This document shows positions 31,507-33,185 of a DNA stretch of 33,185 nt, one piece after another. Within the stretch, counting starts at the first letter, position 1, and each line of letters opens with the position of its first letter. The notes under the pieces are model-generated. The model made no database searches. It saw only the letters and a program-made list of their open reading frames with translations, and was not told the origin of the DNA. Both the position numbers and the translations under genes were made by a program. Source of the stretch: Lentisphaerales bacterium (GTDB taxonomy: Bacteria; Verrucomicrobiota; Lentisphaeria; Lentisphaerales; Lentisphaeraceae); contig JAKVBD010000057.1 in the NCBI GenBank assembly GCA_022446985.1, positions 1 to 33,185 on the forward strand. The letters run 5' to 3'.

Positions 31507-32883
31507 ATGGACATAACACTTAAGAAAGTTCCTCTTCTGGATAAAGATTTCGTACCAGCCAAGAAATGGTATGATGCTTACAATAATATGATCGAAGAGC
31601 AAGGCGGTCGACATGTTGAGATTGCTCTTGAGCAAAATGATGGGACAGTATTTAATCATGAAATGAATGTCCTTGAAGCTTCACCTGAAAACTTAGCTCT
31701 AAACATTAAGGCCATTGAAAGAGTTATTAAGTTTCTTTTATGGATGAAAGGCGGTCAAAAGATTTATATCTCCGGCGCTCCGGAATTAGTTGAAGAACTT
31801 GTAGAGATCTACAATGAAGCTGGTCAAAGAAGTTTTGATAATGACTTTTTAGGGAACAAGATTTATGGCAAACAGCTGGAGTTTATTTCAGTAGATAAAG
31901 TTCCTCAAGGTAAAGAAAACTCTAATCCTCTAGGTAAGCACCTTTCTGGTTACAGAATAGGTTTTGATTTAGGTGGCAGTGACAGAAAGTGCGCTGCAGT
32001 GATCGACGGTAAAGTAGTTTTCTCAGAAGAAATTGCTTGGGACCCATACTTTGAAACAAATCCGGATTATCATTATGAGGGAATCAAAGATTCAATTTTA
32101 AAAGCAGCCGCCCACTTACCAAAGATTGATGCAATTGGTGGTTCTGCCGCTGGTGTTTATATTTGTAATGAAGTACGTGCAGCTTCCTTGTTTAGAGGGA
32201 TCTCAGAAGAGGATTTTGAAGCTCACATTCAGAAAATATTCTTCCGCCTACAAGAAGAGTGGGATGTTCCATTTGAAGTTGTGAATGACGGTGAAGTTAC
32301 AGCTCTTGCTGGTGCGATGTCTATGGACTCCGGTGCCGTACTGGGTGTTTCAATGGGAACAAGTATGGCGGCTGGTTATGTCACACCAACCGGTTCAATT
32401 ACACCTTGGCTGAATGAATTGGCGTTTGTTCCAGTTGATTTCAAAGACAATGCTGCAGAAGATGAGTGGTCTGGAGACATCGGTTGTGGCGTTCAGTATT
32501 TCTCACAGCAGGCGGTATCAAGGCTGATTCCTTTAGCTGGTATCACTGAAATACCGGAAGATATGGGTAAGCCGGAAAAGCTGGTTGAGGTTCAAAAGCT
32601 CATGGCTGCTGGAGATGAAAGAGCTGCAGCAATTTATCAGACAATTGGTGTTTATTTTGGGTACAGTATTGCTCACTTTGCGGATTATTACGATATCGAA
32701 AAGCTATTGATTCTTGGAAGAGTTACTTCAGGGCAAGGTGGCGAAGATATCATTCGCTATGCTCAAGAAGTTCTTGAGGAAGAGTATCCAGAACTAGCAG
32801 CTAAAATTGATCTAAGAACACCGAGTGAAAGTGATAAACGTCACGGCCAAGCTGTAGCAGCAGCCAGTTTACCTATGATTTAA
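31507..32883 (+). CDS. ROK-like sugar kinase with N-terminal extension
   Basis: A 458-residue protein. Residues about 149-458 form an actin-fold sugar kinase: phosphate-1 loop GFDLGGSDRKCA (152-163), the aspartate in VVNDGEVTAL (Asp261) matching the ROK catalytic Asp, phosphate-2 GVSMGTSMAAG (280-290), and an adenosine-type segment LLILGRVTSG. The ROK zinc motif (CxCGxxGCxE) is absent, so it belongs to a divergent ROK branch. The first 145 residues are an unrecognised alpha/beta region with HVEIALEQNDGTVF and KIYISGAPELVEELVEIY. AAGGA precedes the ATG by 9 bases. The divergent ROK repressor is its likely regulator; the substrate sugar is unknown. Confidence 0.8.
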   Translation: MDITLKKVPLLDKDFVPAKKWYDAYNNMIEEQGGRHVEIALEQNDGTVFNHEMNVLEASPENLALNIKAIERVIKFLLWMKGGQKIYISGAPELVEELVEIYNEAGQRSFDNDFLGNKIYGKQLEFISVDKVPQGKENSNPLGKHLSGYRIGFDLGGSDRKCAAVIDGKVVFSEEIAWDPYFETNPDYHYEGIKDSILKAAAHLPKIDAIGGSAAGVYICNEVRAASLFRGISEEDFEAHIQKIFFRLQEEWDVPFEVVNDGEVTALAGAMSMDSGAVLGVSMGTSMAAGYVTPTGSITPWLNELAFVPVDFKDNAAEDEWSGDIGCGVQYFSQQAVSRLIPLAGITEIPEDMGKPEKLVEVQKLMAAGDERAAAIYQTIGVYFGYSIAHFADYYDIEKLLILGRVTSGQGGEDIIRYAQEVLEEEYPELAAKIDLRTPSESDKRHGQAVAAASLPMI

Positions 32884-32901
32884 AAAGTCCCTATAGACGC
32901 T

Positions 32902-32935
32902 GCCGGGTAGTGCCATGTGCTACCTGGCTTTTTTT
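32902..32935 (+). terminator. Rho-independent terminator after the kinase gene
   Basis: A 9-bp stem (32902-32910 with 32920-32928, one G:U pair) with a 9-base loop is followed by seven T at 32929-32935. It ends the kinase transcript 18 bases past the stop. Confidence 0.88.
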
Positions 32936-32940
32936 ATGTA

Positions 32941-33078
32941 CTAACCAGCCTTATACTTCTTTTCGTAGTAGTCGATTAGGCTCCATATAGTTTGTTCTTT
33001 TTCGTGTTGTCTGTGTGAAGTCCGCATGTTAACTAATTGGACGTTCTTAGCTTTCTTCGCTTGAAGGGTTTCATAAGC
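32941..33078 (-). pseudogene. Truncated C-terminus, alpha/beta-hydrolase-like
   Basis: On the minus strand a 45-residue open stretch ends at a TAG (32941-32943). It reads AYETLQAKKAKNVQLVNMRT, then SHRQHEKEQTIWSLIDYYEK and a KYKAG end. This resembles the last strand, catalytic-His loop and final helix of alpha/beta hydrolase or prolyl-oligopeptidase-like enzymes, with the His of SH as the candidate catalytic residue. The frame is closed by a TAG at 33079-33081, and neither other minus frame continues with hydrolase-like sequence, so the 5' part seems lost. An internal ATG would give only 28 residues. The assignment rests on pattern resemblance only. Confidence 0.4.
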
Positions 33079-33185
33079 CTAGAAAACTCAGTAGAGAGAT
33101 TTATTAAGTAGTGCTTGTCCGAAAATAGGCTAAATGAACTATTGAGCTACTTCTTGCTTTTGTCTTCCTATTTTTGAGAAGCTGA
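33079..33185. other. Unassigned sequence at the right edge
   Basis: No complete gene is seen. One minus-strand frame entering from the right edge reads SFSKIGRQKQEVAQ before a stop at about 33142, which could be the tail of another gene running in from outside the window. The bases between that stop and the hydrolase-like fragment have frequent stops in all minus frames. It may be the boundary of a rearrangement or of a mobile element, but no inverted repeat or transposase motif was identified. Confidence 0.3.

Overview
The window looks like a chromosomal segment of a Gram-negative bacterium of the PVC group, most likely Lentisphaerota (Lentisphaera-like). This is inferred from family content, not from a database match. 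The pointers are a DUF1592/DUF1552 pair with c-type heme motifs, a prepilin with the KKFTLVELL-type N-terminus, a periplasmic sulfatase with a CxPxR motif, a PQQ-type propeller protein with the planctomycete-style DW..FRGP opening, an ECF sigma factor paired with a membrane Ser/Thr kinase, an LPS heptose epimerase (outer membrane present), and a SecA whose extra segment resembles the one in Bacteroidota. DNA is AT-leaning, especially between genes. No tRNA, rRNA, CRISPR array, prophage or complete insertion sequence was seen.

Layout. (1) 1-4062: an outward-facing terminator, then a minus-strand pair, DUF1552 followed by DUF1592, of secreted or lipidated proteins of unknown role. (2) 4272-7557: a pseudopilin gene converging on an ECF sigma factor / kinase operon. 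(3) 7720-12739: a plus-strand surface or periplasmic block of sulfatase, PQQ-like propeller, multi-pass membrane protein and purple-acid-phosphatase-like phosphoesterase. Rho-independent terminators separate the first three transcripts; the last two genes overlap. (4) 12743-21663: a long minus-strand run of nine closely packed genes: TPR lipoprotein, dnaG, DCC-family protein, CpXC protein, DUF4203 membrane protein, ArsC/Spx-like protein, hldD, fructosamine-kinase family protein and a CgeB-like glycosyltransferase. It mixes replication (primase) with envelope and sugar functions. (5) 21885-25466: a coiled-coil zinc-ribbon protein overlapping truA on the plus strand, converging on a lipoprotein and a Gln-rich repeat membrane protein on the minus strand. 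(6) 25606-30178: rph, a secreted hypothetical protein and secA. (7) 30257-32883: a ROK-type repressor divergent from a ROK-like sugar kinase, with a 16-bp perfect palindrome over the kinase promoter. (8) 32941-33185: an apparently truncated alpha/beta-hydrolase C-terminus and unexplained sequence.

Most of the window is housekeeping plus lineage-typical accessory genes. The strongest leads are a kinase whose active-site lysine appears relocated as in eukaryotic WNK kinases, the repeat-rich membrane protein with its lipoprotein partner, the ROK pair with its candidate operator, and the SecA insertion. I found no self-contained defence or mobile system, and nothing here demonstrates a wholly new system.
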